A stretch of DNA of 64,000 bases. Source: Actinophytocola oryzae (GTDB lineage: Bacteria > Actinomycetota > Actinomycetes > Mycobacteriales > Pseudonocardiaceae). Made by a program: the position numbers and the translations under genes. The notes under the pieces were generated by a model that did not search any database, had not been told where the DNA came from, and was given only the letters and a program-made list of their open reading frames with translations. The stretch covers positions 62,001-126,000 of the forward strand of contig NZ_SOCP01000012.1 of NCBI RefSeq assembly GCF_004364325.1, in the 5' to 3' direction. Positions 1 through 8,410 of the stretch are shown piece by piece (the stretch's first letter is position 1; each line of letters begins with the position of its first letter).

Positions 1-409
1 GATCGCCGACGTCCGGGACGTGGCGACCGCGCACCGGCTCGCGCTGGAGACGCCGCGGGCCGCGGGCAACCGGTACATCGTCGCAGGCGAGTTCACGCTG
101 ATGAGGGACGTCGCGGCCGTGCTCGCGGCGGAGTTCAACCCCAGGGGCTACCGGGTGCCGACGGGTGGGCTGCCGACGTGGGTGTTGCGTGTGATGGCCC
201 GGTTCGACCCGTCGCTGCGGCACGCGCTCGGCTTCGTCGGTCGTCGCGAGGACGTGAGCCACGACAAGGCGAGCCGCGAGCTCGGGCTGACGCTGCGGCC
301 GACCAGGGAAACCATCCTGGACACGGCCCACAGCCTCATCGAGCTGGGGCTGGCGCCGAATCCGGCGGAGAAGAAGGAGCCGGCTGCCCAAGGTGCCGCA
401 GGAAGGTAG
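1..409 (+). CDS. NAD-dependent epimerase/dehydratase, C-terminal part (truncated by window edge)
   Basis: The frame is open from base 2, so the gene starts upstream of the window; the GTG at 20 is probably internal. The first residues (ADVRDVATAHRLALE) match the segment of extended short-chain dehydrogenases/dihydroflavonol reductases in which a D-V-R-D-V-A-x-A-H motif precedes the C-terminal substrate domain. NRYIVAGE and RELGLTLRPTRETILDT further on are also typical of that family's end. About 135 residues are visible; the Rossmann domain and the YxxxK motif lie outside. The substrate cannot be inferred. It ends inside the 3' end of the convergent MerR gene, an overlap of 74 bp. Confidence 0.7.
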   Translation, partial: IADVRDVATAHRLALETPRAAGNRYIVAGEFTLMRDVAAVLAAEFNPRGYRVPTGGLPTWVLRVMARFDPSLRHALGFVGRREDVSHDKASRELGLTLRPTRETILDTAHSLIELGLAPNPAEKKEPAAQGAAGR

Positions 410-749
410 GGCAGGCCATGACGTCGTCGTGGGTGCAGACGAGCGCGCCCTCGATCATGGACATCGCCGCCTGGGCCAGCGCGATTCGTTCGGCCAGCTC
501 CTGGCGGTGGCGGGTCACCACCTCGTGACGGGCGGCGGCGGTCGGGGCTGACAGCATCGCGCGGATGCCGGACAGGGTGAAGCCTGCCTGTTTGCCCAGC
601 ATGATCGCCGCCACCCGGTTCACGTCCGCCTCGGTGTAGCGACGGCGATCGCCGTCGCGCGTCGGGGCGAGCAGCCCCTCGGCCTCCCAGTGCCGCAGGA
701 CGTGTGTCGCCACGCCGAACTGGGCCGCCACATCGCCGATTGACTTCAT
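336..749 (-). CDS. MerR-family transcriptional regulator
   Basis: A 137-residue MerR-type regulator. Residues 3-50 form the winged helix (SIGDVAAQFGVATHVLRHW, then the RRRYTEADV wing), followed by a dimerisation helix and a tail with two Cys residues (ALVCTHDDVMACPTF), an arrangement often seen in actinobacterial MerR proteins of unknown ligand. I chose the ATG at 749 rather than upstream starts because the HTH begins two residues after it and upstream codons would run into the divergent methyltransferase gene. The divergent partner starts only 28 bp away, so the regulator probably controls both genes from the shared gap. The Pro/Ala-rich last 15 residues overlap the preceding convergent gene. 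Confidence 0.85.
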   Translation of the reverse strand: MKSIGDVAAQFGVATHVLRHWEAEGLLAPTRDGDRRRYTEADVNRVAAIMLGKQAGFTLSGIRAMLSAPTAAARHEVVTRHRQELAERIALAQAAMSMIEGALVCTHDDVMACPTFLRHLGQPAPSSPPDSAPAPAR

Positions 750-763
750 GTTCACATTAAGTC
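742..763. promoter_or_regulatory. Candidate MerR operator between divergent genes
   Basis: A small inverted repeat (GACTT at 742-746, AAGTC at 759-763, 12-nt spacer) lies across the start of the MerR gene and the 28-bp gap to the methyltransferase gene. Position and symmetry fit an autoregulated MerR operator, but arms of five bases are weak evidence. Confidence 0.25.
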
Positions 764-777
764 GCACGATGTGCGGC

Positions 778-1464
778 ATGTCCACGCTACTGACCATGCT
801 CGATGCCCTCGACGACCTTCCCGAGGCGCGTGACCTGCGCGAACGTACCTACGAATCACTCGGCGACACGGTCGTCGACGTCGGTTGCGGCGGCGGTCGT
901 GCCACCGGCGAGCTCACCGCTCGCGGGGTGGCCGCCGTCGGCGTCGACCTCGATCCCGACATGCTGGCGGCCGCGAAGCAACGCTGGCCCGAGGCCGAGT
1001 TTCGCCTCGCCGACGCCACCGCGCTGCCCTTCGACGACGGCGCCTTCACCGGGTACCGCGCGGACAAGGTGCTCCACGCCGTTCCCGAGCCGGAGCGTGC
1101 CGTCGCCGAGGCGCGGCGGGTGCTGGCCAGGAACGGACGCGCGGTGCTCGTCGGTCAGGACTGGGACACCATCCTGATCGACTCGTCCGACCCGGACCGC
1201 ACGCGTGCGCTCGTCCACGCCCGCGCGGACGGCATGGCCACCCCGCGCGCCGGCCGTCGGTACCGGAACCTCCTGCTGGACAACGGGTTCACCGACGTCA
1301 CCGTCCAGGTGCACACGTTCGTGTTCACCGACCCCATGATCCTTGCGATGCTCGAGACCATCGGCGACGGCGACTGGCTCGACGACCAGGTCGCCCGCGC
1401 CCGCGACGACCGGCTCTTCGTCGCCCTGCCCGTGTTCCTCGTCTCGGGAACTCGCGTGGGTTGA
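778..1464 (+). CDS. Class I SAM-dependent methyltransferase
   Basis: A 228-residue protein with the class I methyltransferase fold: motif I VVDVGCGGGRATGEL at about residues 32-46, an acidic residue ending strand 2 (VGVDLDPDML), and motif II/III ADATALPFDDGAFTGYRADKVLHAVPEP, resembling the UbiE/Methyltransf_11 group. The substrate is not determinable. I prefer the ATG at 778 because MSTLLTMLDALDDLPEARDLRE matches the usual N-terminal helix; the ATG at 748 would overlap the MerR start. It is divergent from and probably controlled by the MerR regulator. Two hairpins follow the stop codon. Confidence 0.85.
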   Translation: MSTLLTMLDALDDLPEARDLRERTYESLGDTVVDVGCGGGRATGELTARGVAAVGVDLDPDMLAAAKQRWPEAEFRLADATALPFDDGAFTGYRADKVLHAVPEPERAVAEARRVLARNGRAVLVGQDWDTILIDSSDPDRTRALVHARADGMATPRAGRRYRNLLLDNGFTDVTVQVHTFVFTDPMILAMLETIGDGDWLDDQVARARDDRLFVALPVFLVSGTRVG

Positions 1465-1534
1465 GCATTGGTCGAGGAGCGTTGTCGACCCGGTTCCCTT
1501 GCCCACAGTGGGAACCAACCGCTCCTCACCACCG

Positions 1535-1573
1535 CTGGCCGGCAGCGGCGCGGACAGCCACGCTGCCGGCCAG
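1535..1573. terminator. Strong hairpin terminator downstream of the methyltransferase
   Basis: Perfect 13-bp inverted repeat (CTGGCCGGCAGCG at 1535-1547, its complement at 1561-1573) with a 13-nt loop. A second 7-bp hairpin (GGTTCCC/GGGAACC, 1492-1516) lies just before it. No T-run follows, as is usual for actinobacterial terminators. It separates the methyltransferase from pabAB. Confidence 0.65.
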
Positions 1574-1635
1574 TCCCCACGTGACGGATGACGCCTTGCG
1601 CCGCGCATCGACCATCGGTGAAGCTCCGAGGTGGT

Positions 1636-3615
1636 ATGGGCACGCTGATCATCGACAACTACGACTCGTTCACGTACAACCTGTGCCATCTGGTCGGCGC
1701 GGTCACCGGCGTGGCGCCGACAGTCGTGCGCAACGACGAGCCCGTCGACCTCGACGCCTACACCCACGTCATCCTGTCGCCCGGCCCCGGGCGCCCGGAG
1801 AGACGCGGTGACTTCGGCGTCTGTGCCGACGTGATCCGCACGGCGACCATCCCGCTGCTCGGCGTCTGCCTCGGCCACCAGGGCATCTGCCACGTCCACG
1901 GCGGCACGATCGGCCCGGCCCCGCACGTGCGGCACGGCCAGACCTCGCCGATCCTCCACGACGGCTCCGGTCTGTTCGCCGGCCTGCCGTCGCCGTTCGA
2001 CGCCGTCCGGTACCACTCACTCGTCGCGACGACGCTGCCCGACACCCTCGAACCGATCGCCACCAGCGACGACGGTGTGCTCATGGGGGTGCGGCACCGC
2101 CACCGGCCGCAGTGGGGCGTGCAGTTCCACCCGGAGTCGATCCGCACGCGGCACGGCCACCGGCTGCTCGCGAACTTCCTACGACAGCCGAGGACGAGAC
2201 CCGTCGTGGAGGTCCGTTCGCCACGACGGGCACGTACGATCGAGCACCGGCGGGTCACCACGGGCGCCTCCGCCGAGACCGTGTTCGACGCTTTGTTCGC
2301 TCATTCCGACTACTCCTTCTGGCTCGACAGCGCCGACGAGGGCGGCGCGGGCGGCCGGTTCTCGTTCCTCGGTGACGCGAGCGGTCCCCACGCCCGAGTC
2401 GCCACAGCGGATGTCACCACCGGCACGGTCACCGTCCGCAGCGCCGACCGCGACGAGACCGTGCACAGCGGGTTCCTCGACTGGCTCGCAGCCGACCTCG
2501 CCGAGCACCGGGTCACCCCGCCCGACCTGCCGTTCGAGTTCGCCCTCGGCTGGGTCGGCTACCTCGGCTACGAGCTGAAGGCCGAGTGCGGCTCGCCGAA
2601 CACGCACCGGTCCGAGCACCCGGACGCGGCCATGATCTTCGCCGACCGCGCGATCGTGTTCGACCACCTCGAGCGTCAGGTCCACCTCCTTGCACTGAGC
2701 GACGACGGTTGGTTCGACGAGGTCGAGGCGACGCTACCCGCCTGCCCCGACAATTCTCCTGACCTGCGGGTTCCCGACCTGGGACCGCTCCGGCCCCGGC
2801 ACGGCCGCGACGCCTACCTCGACCTGGTGGCCGCCTGCCAGCGCGAGATCGTCGCGGGCGAGACGTACGAGGTGTGCCTCACCAACCAGCTCACCGCGCA
2901 CGGCAAGCTCGACCCGTGGCCCGCCTACCGGCGCCTGCGCCGGGTCAACCCGGAGCCGTTCGGCGCGTTGCTCCGGTTCGGCGAGCTGAGCGTGCTCTCC
3001 GCGTCGCCGGAACGGTTCCTGCGGGTCACGGCAGACGGCGTCGCGGAGTCGAAGCCGATCAAGGGCACCCGGCCCAGGGGCGCGACCCCGGCGCGGGACG
3101 CCGCACTGCGCCACGAACTGGCGACCTCGGCCAAGGACCGCGCCGAGAACCTCATGATCGTCGACCTCGTGCGCAACGACCTCGGCAGCGTCGCCGCGCT
3201 CGACGGTGTCACCGTGGCGGACCTGTTCGACGTGGAGACACATCCGACCGTGCACCAGCTGGTCAGCACGGTCCGTGCCAGGCTGCGGCCGGACCGGACG
3301 GCCGTCGACGTGGTTCGCGCCGCCTTCCCGGGCGGTTCGATGACCGGCGCGCCGAAGCTGCGGACCATGGCCATCATCGACCGGCTCGAGGGCGGTTCCC
3401 GGGGTGTGTACGCGGGCGCGCTCGGCTACTTCTCGCTGTCCGGGGCCGCCGACCTGAGCATCGTGATCCGTACGCTCGTGGCCTGGGCCGACCGGGTGTC
3501 CTACGGCGTCGGCGGTGCCATCATCGCACTGTCCACACCGGACGAGGAGATGGCCGAGACAGTGGTGAAGGCCGCGCCGCTGCTGCGGCTGACGGGACAG
3601 GAGCTGGCGCCGTGA
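1636..3615 (+). CDS. pabAB: Aminodeoxychorismate synthase, fused amidotransferase and synthase (PabA-PabB)
   Basis: A 659-residue fusion that converts chorismate and glutamine to 4-amino-4-deoxychorismate, the precursor of p-aminobenzoate for folate (or PABA-derived metabolites). The N-terminal class I glutamine amidotransferase (1-185) has the nucleophile in GVCLGHQ (Cys78) and His165/Glu167 in QFHPES. The C-terminal chorismate-binding domain (about 200-659) carries PIKGT near residue 474; the Lys is diagnostic of PabB, since anthranilate synthases have PIAGT. The ATG at 1636 has a good ribosome site (GAGGTGG, 1629-1634) and starts the conserved LIIDNYDSFTYN. It overlaps the next gene by four bases (GTGA). 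No PabC lyase is in view. Such fusions occur in both primary metabolism and antibiotic clusters, and nothing nearby indicates the latter. Confidence 0.95.
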   Translation: MGTLIIDNYDSFTYNLCHLVGAVTGVAPTVVRNDEPVDLDAYTHVILSPGPGRPERRGDFGVCADVIRTATIPLLGVCLGHQGICHVHGGTIGPAPHVRHGQTSPILHDGSGLFAGLPSPFDAVRYHSLVATTLPDTLEPIATSDDGVLMGVRHRHRPQWGVQFHPESIRTRHGHRLLANFLRQPRTRPVVEVRSPRRARTIEHRRVTTGASAETVFDALFAHSDYSFWLDSADEGGAGGRFSFLGDASGPHARVATADVTTGTVTVRSADRDETVHSGFLDWLAADLAEHRVTPPDLPFEFALGWVGYLGYELKAECGSPNTHRSEHPDAAMIFADRAIVFDHLERQVHLLALSDDGWFDEVEATLPACPDNSPDLRVPDLGPLRPRHGRDAYLDLVAACQREIVAGETYEVCLTNQLTAHGKLDPWPAYRRLRRVNPEPFGALLRFGELSVLSASPERFLRVTADGVAESKPIKGTRPRGATPARDAALRHELATSAKDRAENLMIVDLVRNDLGSVAALDGVTVADLFDVETHPTVHQLVSTVRARLRPDRTAVDVVRAAFPGGSMTGAPKLRTMAIIDRLEGGSRGVYAGALGYFSLSGAADLSIVIRTLVAWADRVSYGVGGAIIALSTPDEEMAETVVKAAPLLRLTGQELAP

Positions 3616-4652
3616 CGATCATCGACGAACTGCCCGAGCCGATTGTGCAGGCGCCGATGGCAGGTGGCGGGTCGACGCCCGAGCTGGCCGCCGCCGTGTC
3701 GAACGCCGGGGGCCTCGGCTTCCTCGCCGCGGGTTACCTGACGGCGGACGCCGTGCGGGCGCAGGTGGACGCGACCCGCGCATTGACCGGGAGACCGTTC
3801 GGGCTCAACGTGTTCGTGCCGGAACGAACGCCGGTCGACGCCTCGGCGGTCGAGGCGTACGCGGCCGCGCTGCGTGGCGAGGCCGAGCGGTACGGCGTCC
3901 CACTCGGCGATCCGGTCGGCGGGGACGACGCCTGGGAGGCCAAGCTGGCGTTGCTGTCGGAGGCCAACGTGCCGGTCGTCAGCTTCACGTTCGGGTGTCC
4001 CTCGTCCGAGGTCATCGCCGAGGTGAAGGCGCACGGCTGCGAGGTGCTCGTGACCGTGACGTCGGCGGCGGAGGCACGGGAGGCGGTCGCCTCGGGCGCG
4101 GACGGCCTGTGCGTGCAGGGCCAGGAGGCCGGTGCCCACCGCGGCTCCTTCGTCAACGAGGGTACCGACCACACGGGTCTGATCCCGTTGCTGCGCAAGG
4201 TGTCCGCCGCAGTCGACGTGCCGCTGGTGGCGGCGGGCGGGTTGTCGAGCGGCGCGGACGTGGCCGCCGTGCTCGTCGCGGGCGCGAGTGCCGCGCAGCT
4301 GGGCACGATGTTCCTGCCCTGCCCGGAGAGCGGGGCGAACCCGCTCCACCTCGCGGCACTCGCCGCGGGCGACACGCCCACGTCGGTCACCCGCGCCTTC
4401 ACCGGCCGGCCCGCGCGTGGGCTGGTGAACCGCTTCCTGACCGAGCACTCCGCCGCCGCGCCTGCGGCATATCCGCAGGTCCACCAGCTGACCAGAGACC
4501 TGCGGCGGGCCGGAGACCAGCAGGCCATGTCCCTGTGGGCAGGACAGTCGTACGAGTTCGCCCGACCCCTGCCTGCAGCGGAGCTGGTGCGAGAGCTGGC
4601 CGCCGGAGCACGTTCGGCACTGTCCTCCGCTGCTCGGCGCTGGCCGGCTTAG
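3612..4652 (+). CDS. Nitronate monooxygenase (NMO/2-nitropropane dioxygenase family)
   Basis: A 346-residue FMN-dependent TIM barrel. Visible motifs are the N-terminal FMN loop IVQAPMAGGGSTP, the catalytic-region motif CVQGQEAGAHRGSF containing the conserved His, and the phosphate-binding VAAGGLSSGADVAAVLVAGASAAQLGTMFL. The family oxidises nitronates such as propionate-3-nitronate, though many actinobacterial members are untested. The GTG at 3612 overlaps the pabAB stop as GTGA, so translation is coupled. The last 254 bp are overlapped antisense by the MprF-like gene; the tail LVNRFLTEHSAAAPAAYPQV is family-conserved, so this reading frame is genuine to its end. Confidence 0.9.
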   Translation: MTIIDELPEPIVQAPMAGGGSTPELAAAVSNAGGLGFLAAGYLTADAVRAQVDATRALTGRPFGLNVFVPERTPVDASAVEAYAAALRGEAERYGVPLGDPVGGDDAWEAKLALLSEANVPVVSFTFGCPSSEVIAEVKAHGCEVLVTVTSAAEAREAVASGADGLCVQGQEAGAHRGSFVNEGTDHTGLIPLLRKVSAAVDVPLVAAGGLSSGADVAAVLVAGASAAQLGTMFLPCPESGANPLHLAALAAGDTPTSVTRAFTGRPARGLVNRFLTEHSAAAPAAYPQVHQLTRDLRRAGDQQAMSLWAGQSYEFARPLPAAELVRELAAGARSALSSAARRWPA

Positions 4653-6183
4653 CCAGGTACGCACGCAGGATCGCGACTCCGATCCGTGGCAGGTCACCCG
4701 TACCGCGGTACACCAGAAAGAGTGGTTCCGTACGCGGTTGGAACTTCGCCTTGAACGCGTGGAGTGACGCGAACCCGTAGAGCGGCTCCATGAGCCTGCC
4801 CATGAGGTCGAGTCCCTTCTGTATGCCGCCGACCTTGCTCCTGTCCGAGCGGACCAACGGTGCACCGGACAGCGACACCAGGTCGGCGCCCTCGGACTGG
4901 AAGGTCAGGCAGGCCTCGGCGATCATGAACTCGACCACCGGGCGGAAGCCGCCGGCCCTGCGGCGCATCATGTCGAGGGTCCAGCCACGCGGCTTGCCGT
5001 TGCCGTCGAGGACCGGCAGCCACGACGTCACGCCGTGGACCGTGCCGTCGCCGTCGACCGCGATGCCGACGCGGACACGTGGGTCCATGGCCTCGGTGAC
5101 GCCGCCGAGAGTGAAGCCCAGCTCCGGCGTGTGCTTGCTCTTCAGCCAGCCCGCCGACACCTCCCTGACCTGCCGTTTGACGGCGAGCGACTCGTCGGCG
5201 AGGCTGACCATGCGGAACTGGATGCCGTCCTTGGTCGCGCGGTTGCGCGCGGTGCGGACGTCCTGCCACTTCTTGCCGCGGAACTCGAGTCCCGGCAGGT
5301 CGACGAGCGTGTCCTCCGCGACCTGGACGCGGTGTGTGCCCGCGTTGTCCGCGGTCTCGGCGCTGACCGAGAACCAGGCAGGGACCAGGCCGTTCCTGTC
5401 GCAGTGGGCGGCGAAGGCAGCAGGGGCGTTCCGTCGCCACTCCGGTGAGCCGACCGGGTTACCGACGGCGATGGCGACGCCGGCGTGACGGCGGTAGGCG
5501 ACGTAGCCGTCCTCGCCGTAGAGGTACTCCGTGCCCGGCCAGGTCGTCATCCAGGACAGGGTGCCGCCGCCGTGCGCCTCGAGAAGGTCGATCGCCTGGT
5601 CGCTACCGGTGTTCCTGGCGGCCCGGCGGACGAACAGGGGGCCGAGCGGCAGCGCCACCGCGACGGCGACCAGGTGCACGACGTCGGCGAGGTGCCCGAT
5701 GACCAGCAGCGATCCGACCACGTAGGTGACGAGGCCGGCGCGTGCCCAGAAACGCCAGCGGGACGGGAGGGTCGCCGTGACGACTGCCGCGGCCGCCATC
5801 GCGCCGCCGGACGGGCCCACGTCGATGGCCGAGGTCAGGGCGCTGCCGGTGAGGTCGACGAGGCCGATGGCCCCGAACACGCCCGCGACGTGGCCGATCG
5901 CCCAGATCCCCATGGTCCTGGCGGTGCCGAGCCGGTGCTCGGCGAGGCCGACGAACGCGGCGAAGCTCGCGAGCACGGCGACGTAGCACAGCGGCGTGAT
6001 CGCGAACGGCACGCCGGTGAACACCGACCACCACCTGCCGTCCGCGAAGGCGGGCACACCGTACGAAAGTCGCTCGCCCCAGGCATGTTCACCGAGTGGT
6101 GTGACGAACGAGCCGAACAGAAGGCCCAGCGTGACGATCACGACGAGCCCAGCGACAGTGAATGGGTGACGGCGCAGGAACAT
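4399..6183 (-). CDS. MprF-like membrane protein: multi-pass N-terminus with DUF2156 aminoacyl-phosphatidylglycerol synthase domain
   Basis: A 594-residue protein. About six hydrophobic segments lie in the first 190 residues (for example FTVAGLVVIVTLGLLFGSF and LCYVAVLASFAAFVGLA). A cytoplasmic GNAT-like DUF2156 domain (about 215-520) follows, as in MprF and the LysX N-terminal half, with WPGTEYLYGEDGYVAYRR, AVGNPVGS, FRGKKWQDVRTARNRATKDG and GGIQKGLDLMGRLMEPLYGF. Members transfer lysine or alanine from tRNA to phosphatidylglycerol, or are orphan homologues. The ATG at 6183 begins a plausible first helix; the upstream 25 codons look non-coding. The last 85 residues (Arg/Ala/Pro-rich) lie antisense to the nitronate monooxygenase gene and are probably not structured. 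Substrate amino acid unknown. Confidence 0.85.
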   Translation of the reverse strand: MFLRRHPFTVAGLVVIVTLGLLFGSFVTPLGEHAWGERLSYGVPAFADGRWWSVFTGVPFAITPLCYVAVLASFAAFVGLAEHRLGTARTMGIWAIGHVAGVFGAIGLVDLTGSALTSAIDVGPSGGAMAAAAVVTATLPSRWRFWARAGLVTYVVGSLLVIGHLADVVHLVAVAVALPLGPLFVRRAARNTGSDQAIDLLEAHGGGTLSWMTTWPGTEYLYGEDGYVAYRRHAGVAIAVGNPVGSPEWRRNAPAAFAAHCDRNGLVPAWFSVSAETADNAGTHRVQVAEDTLVDLPGLEFRGKKWQDVRTARNRATKDGIQFRMVSLADESLAVKRQVREVSAGWLKSKHTPELGFTLGGVTEAMDPRVRVGIAVDGDGTVHGVTSWLPVLDGNGKPRGWTLDMMRRRAGGFRPVVEFMIAEACLTFQSEGADLVSLSGAPLVRSDRSKVGGIQKGLDLMGRLMEPLYGFASLHAFKAKFQPRTEPLFLVYRGTGDLPRIGVAILRAYLAKPASAEQRRTVPNVLRRPALAPAPLQAGVGRTRTTVLPTGTWPAGLRPAAGLWSAGGPADMPQARRRSARSGSGSPAHARAGR

Positions 6184-6321
6184 GGGATTAAGCCTGGCTC
6201 CGCAGTGTGTCCGAATCACTGGCGCTGCCACCCGAACCCGGGGTGGGGCTAGCACCACCAGTCCCGGAACTGTCGGTCCCCCGTGTCATCGTCCTGACCA
6301 TGAACATCAACCACGCGCCAC

Positions 6322-6327
6322 TAGGGT
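6322..6327 (+). promoter_or_regulatory. -10 box of a leaderless promoter for the rlmA-like gene
   Basis: TAGGGT lies 6 nt before the GTG start at 6334. That spacing puts transcription start at or next to the start codon, and no ribosome-binding site is visible. Confidence 0.5.
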
Positions 6328-6333
6328 CGGACG

Positions 6334-7152
6334 GTGCTCGCCGACGTCCTCTCCTACCTGTGCTGTCCACATTGCTCGACCACGCTGACGGCCTCACCCG
6401 GCTCGCTCCGGTGCGAGTCGGGACACACCTTCGACATCGCCCGGCAGGGGTACGTGAACCTGCAGGCAGGCAAGGCCCCGGTGACCGGGGACAACGCGGA
6501 CATGGTCACGGCCCGGCACGAGTTCCTGTCGGCGGGCCACTACGACCCGATCGTGGCCGCGACCGTGGCGGCGGCCTCGGGGGAGGGCTGCGTGCTGGAC
6601 CTGGGTGCCGGCACGGGCCACTACCTCGCGGCGGTCCTGGACGCCGCACCCGACCGGGTGGGCATAGCGCTGGAGATCGCCAAGCCCGCGCTGCGCCGGG
6701 CCGCTCGCGCGCATCCCCGCCTGGGTGCGGTGGGTGCCGACACGTGGCAACGCCTGCCGGTACGTAACGGTGCGATCTCGGTGGTGCTCGACGTGTTCGC
6801 CCCACGCAACGCTGCGGAGACCGCCCGCGTGCTGTCCTCGGACGGTCGACTGGTCGTGGTGTCGCCGACACCCGCACACCTCCGCGAGCTGGTGTCGGCC
6901 CTGCACCTGCTGACGGTCGATGCGGACAAGGCCGCCCGCGTGTCGGCGTCCCTACCGGGTTTCGTGGTATCCGGGGAGGAGAGGTGTGAGTTCGGGATGT
7001 CGTTGACGCACGGGCAGGTGCTGGCGCTGGTCGGCATGGGACCGAGCGCGTGGCATGTGGACGGGGACGTCCTGGCGGAGCGGGTGTCCGCCCTGCCGCA
7101 GCCGGTGCGGGTGACCGCGTCGGTGACGGTGACGAGGTACGTGAAGGAGTAG
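6334..7152 (+). CDS. 23S rRNA (guanine-N1)-methyltransferase, RlmA/TlrB family
   Basis: A 272-residue protein with the family's N-terminal zinc site (Cys11, Cys14, Cys27, His31 in LCCPHC and LRCESGHTFD), the RQGYVNLQ linker, and a class I SAM motif VLDLGAGTGHYLAAVLD near residues 87-103. RlmA-I methylates G745 and RlmA-II/TlrB G748 of 23S rRNA in helix 35; TlrB confers tylosin resistance in producers. The sequence alone does not tell which base is modified. It is divergent from the MprF-like gene with a 150-bp gap. The GTG start is supported by the leaderless -10 box. The oxidoreductase gene follows after 2 nt. Confidence 0.9.
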   Translation: MLADVLSYLCCPHCSTTLTASPGSLRCESGHTFDIARQGYVNLQAGKAPVTGDNADMVTARHEFLSAGHYDPIVAATVAAASGEGCVLDLGAGTGHYLAAVLDAAPDRVGIALEIAKPALRRAARAHPRLGAVGADTWQRLPVRNGAISVVLDVFAPRNAAETARVLSSDGRLVVVSPTPAHLRELVSALHLLTVDADKAARVSASLPGFVVSGEERCEFGMSLTHGQVLALVGMGPSAWHVDGDVLAERVSALPQPVRVTASVTVTRYVKE

Positions 7153-7154
7153 TG

Positions 7155-8387
7155 ATGGTGCGATACGCCATTGTCGGCGCCGGACAGCGTGGCAGCGGGT
7201 ACGCCGGGTGGATCGGCAGGCACGGCGACCGCGCACGGGTCGTGGCCGTCGCGGAACCCCGTGCGTACCAGCGGGAGTCGCTGGCGCGGGAGCACGGTGT
7301 CGAGCACGTGTTCACGTCGTGGCAGGAGCTGGCTGCCGCGCCTCGGCTCGCGGACGTGGCCATCGTGTCCACACAGGACGCCGAACACGTCGAACCGGCG
7401 ATCGCGTTGGCCCGCAAGGGTTATCACCTGCTGGTGGAGAAGCCGCTGGCACCGTCCGCCGAGGAGTGCACGGCGCTGGTGAACGCGGTGACCGAGGCAG
7501 GTGTGCTGTTCGCGGTCTGCCACGTCATGCGGTACCGGCCGTACACGAGGTTGGTGAAGCGGCTGGTGGACGATGGTCGGCTGGGTGAGATCGTGAGCGT
7601 CCAGCACCTGGAGCCGGTCGGGCACTGGCACTACGCGCACTCGTTCGTACGGGGGAACTGGCGCCGCACCGACGAGGCGTCGTTCATGCTGCTGGCCAAG
7701 TCGGGGCACGACATCGACTGGCTGCGGCACGTGGTCGGCAGACCGATCCAACGGGTGTCGAGTTTCGGCTCGCTGCGGCACTTCCGACGAGAGTCGCAGC
7801 CCGCCGGGGCGGCGGACCGGTGCCTGGACTGTGCGGTGGAGCCGACGTGTCCCTACTCGGCACCGCGGCTGTACCTGGGGATGCTCAGCGAGGGCCGGAA
7901 GGGTTGGCCAGTGAGCGTGCTGACCGACGACGTGACGGAGAACGGGGTGACGGAGGCGTTGCGGACTGGTCCGTACGGGCGGTGCGTGTACGCGTGTGAC
8001 AACGATGTGGTGGATCACCAGGTGGTGGCGCTGGAGTTCGGCGGTGGCGTGACAGCGACCTTCACGATGACGGCGTTCACACCGCACATGGATCGACAGA
8101 CGCGGATCTTCGGCACACGGGGATACCTGGAAGGCGATGGCGAGACTGTCCGGCTGCACGACTTCACGTCGGGGGCCGTCGAGGTGTTGGAGGCCGGAAG
8201 CGCGGGCATCGACACGGAGGAGGGACATGGGGGTGGTGACGCCGGATTGATGGATGCGTTCACCCGGGCAGTGGAGACCGGGGAGTCGGGGCACATCCTG
8301 TCCGGCGCGGCGGAGTCGCTCGAGTCGCATCTGGCGGTGTTCGCCGCTGAACGGGCGCGGTTGGGGGGTGGCGTGGAGGTCGTGTGA
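7155..8387 (+). CDS. Gfo/Idh/MocA-family NAD(P)-dependent oxidoreductase
   Basis: A 410-residue dehydrogenase. It has the Rossmann fingerprint YAIVGAGQRGSG (4-15), the EKPLAPS motif (residues 95-101) that carries the family's catalytic Lys, and GHDIDWL near 184 matching the conserved Asp/His region of the C-terminal sandwich domain. An insertion with three Cys (CLDCAVEPTCPYSAPRLYLG, about 225-245) is found in a subgroup of sugar/inositol dehydrogenase-like proteins. Physiological substrate unknown. The ATG at 7155 has a good site (GAAGGAG, 7143-7149) overlapping the end of rlmA, so the two genes are probably co-transcribed. The gene runs directly into the tandem-repeat tract. Confidence 0.9.
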   Translation: MVRYAIVGAGQRGSGYAGWIGRHGDRARVVAVAEPRAYQRESLAREHGVEHVFTSWQELAAAPRLADVAIVSTQDAEHVEPAIALARKGYHLLVEKPLAPSAEECTALVNAVTEAGVLFAVCHVMRYRPYTRLVKRLVDDGRLGEIVSVQHLEPVGHWHYAHSFVRGNWRRTDEASFMLLAKSGHDIDWLRHVVGRPIQRVSSFGSLRHFRRESQPAGAADRCLDCAVEPTCPYSAPRLYLGMLSEGRKGWPVSVLTDDVTENGVTEALRTGPYGRCVYACDNDVVDHQVVALEFGGGVTATFTMTAFTPHMDRQTRIFGTRGYLEGDGETVRLHDFTSGAVEVLEAGSAGIDTEEGHGGGDAGLMDAFTRAVETGESGHILSGAAESLESHLAVFAAERARLGGGVEVV

Positions 8388-8410
8388 CCCGTGATTCGCC
8401 CGTCTGGGCC

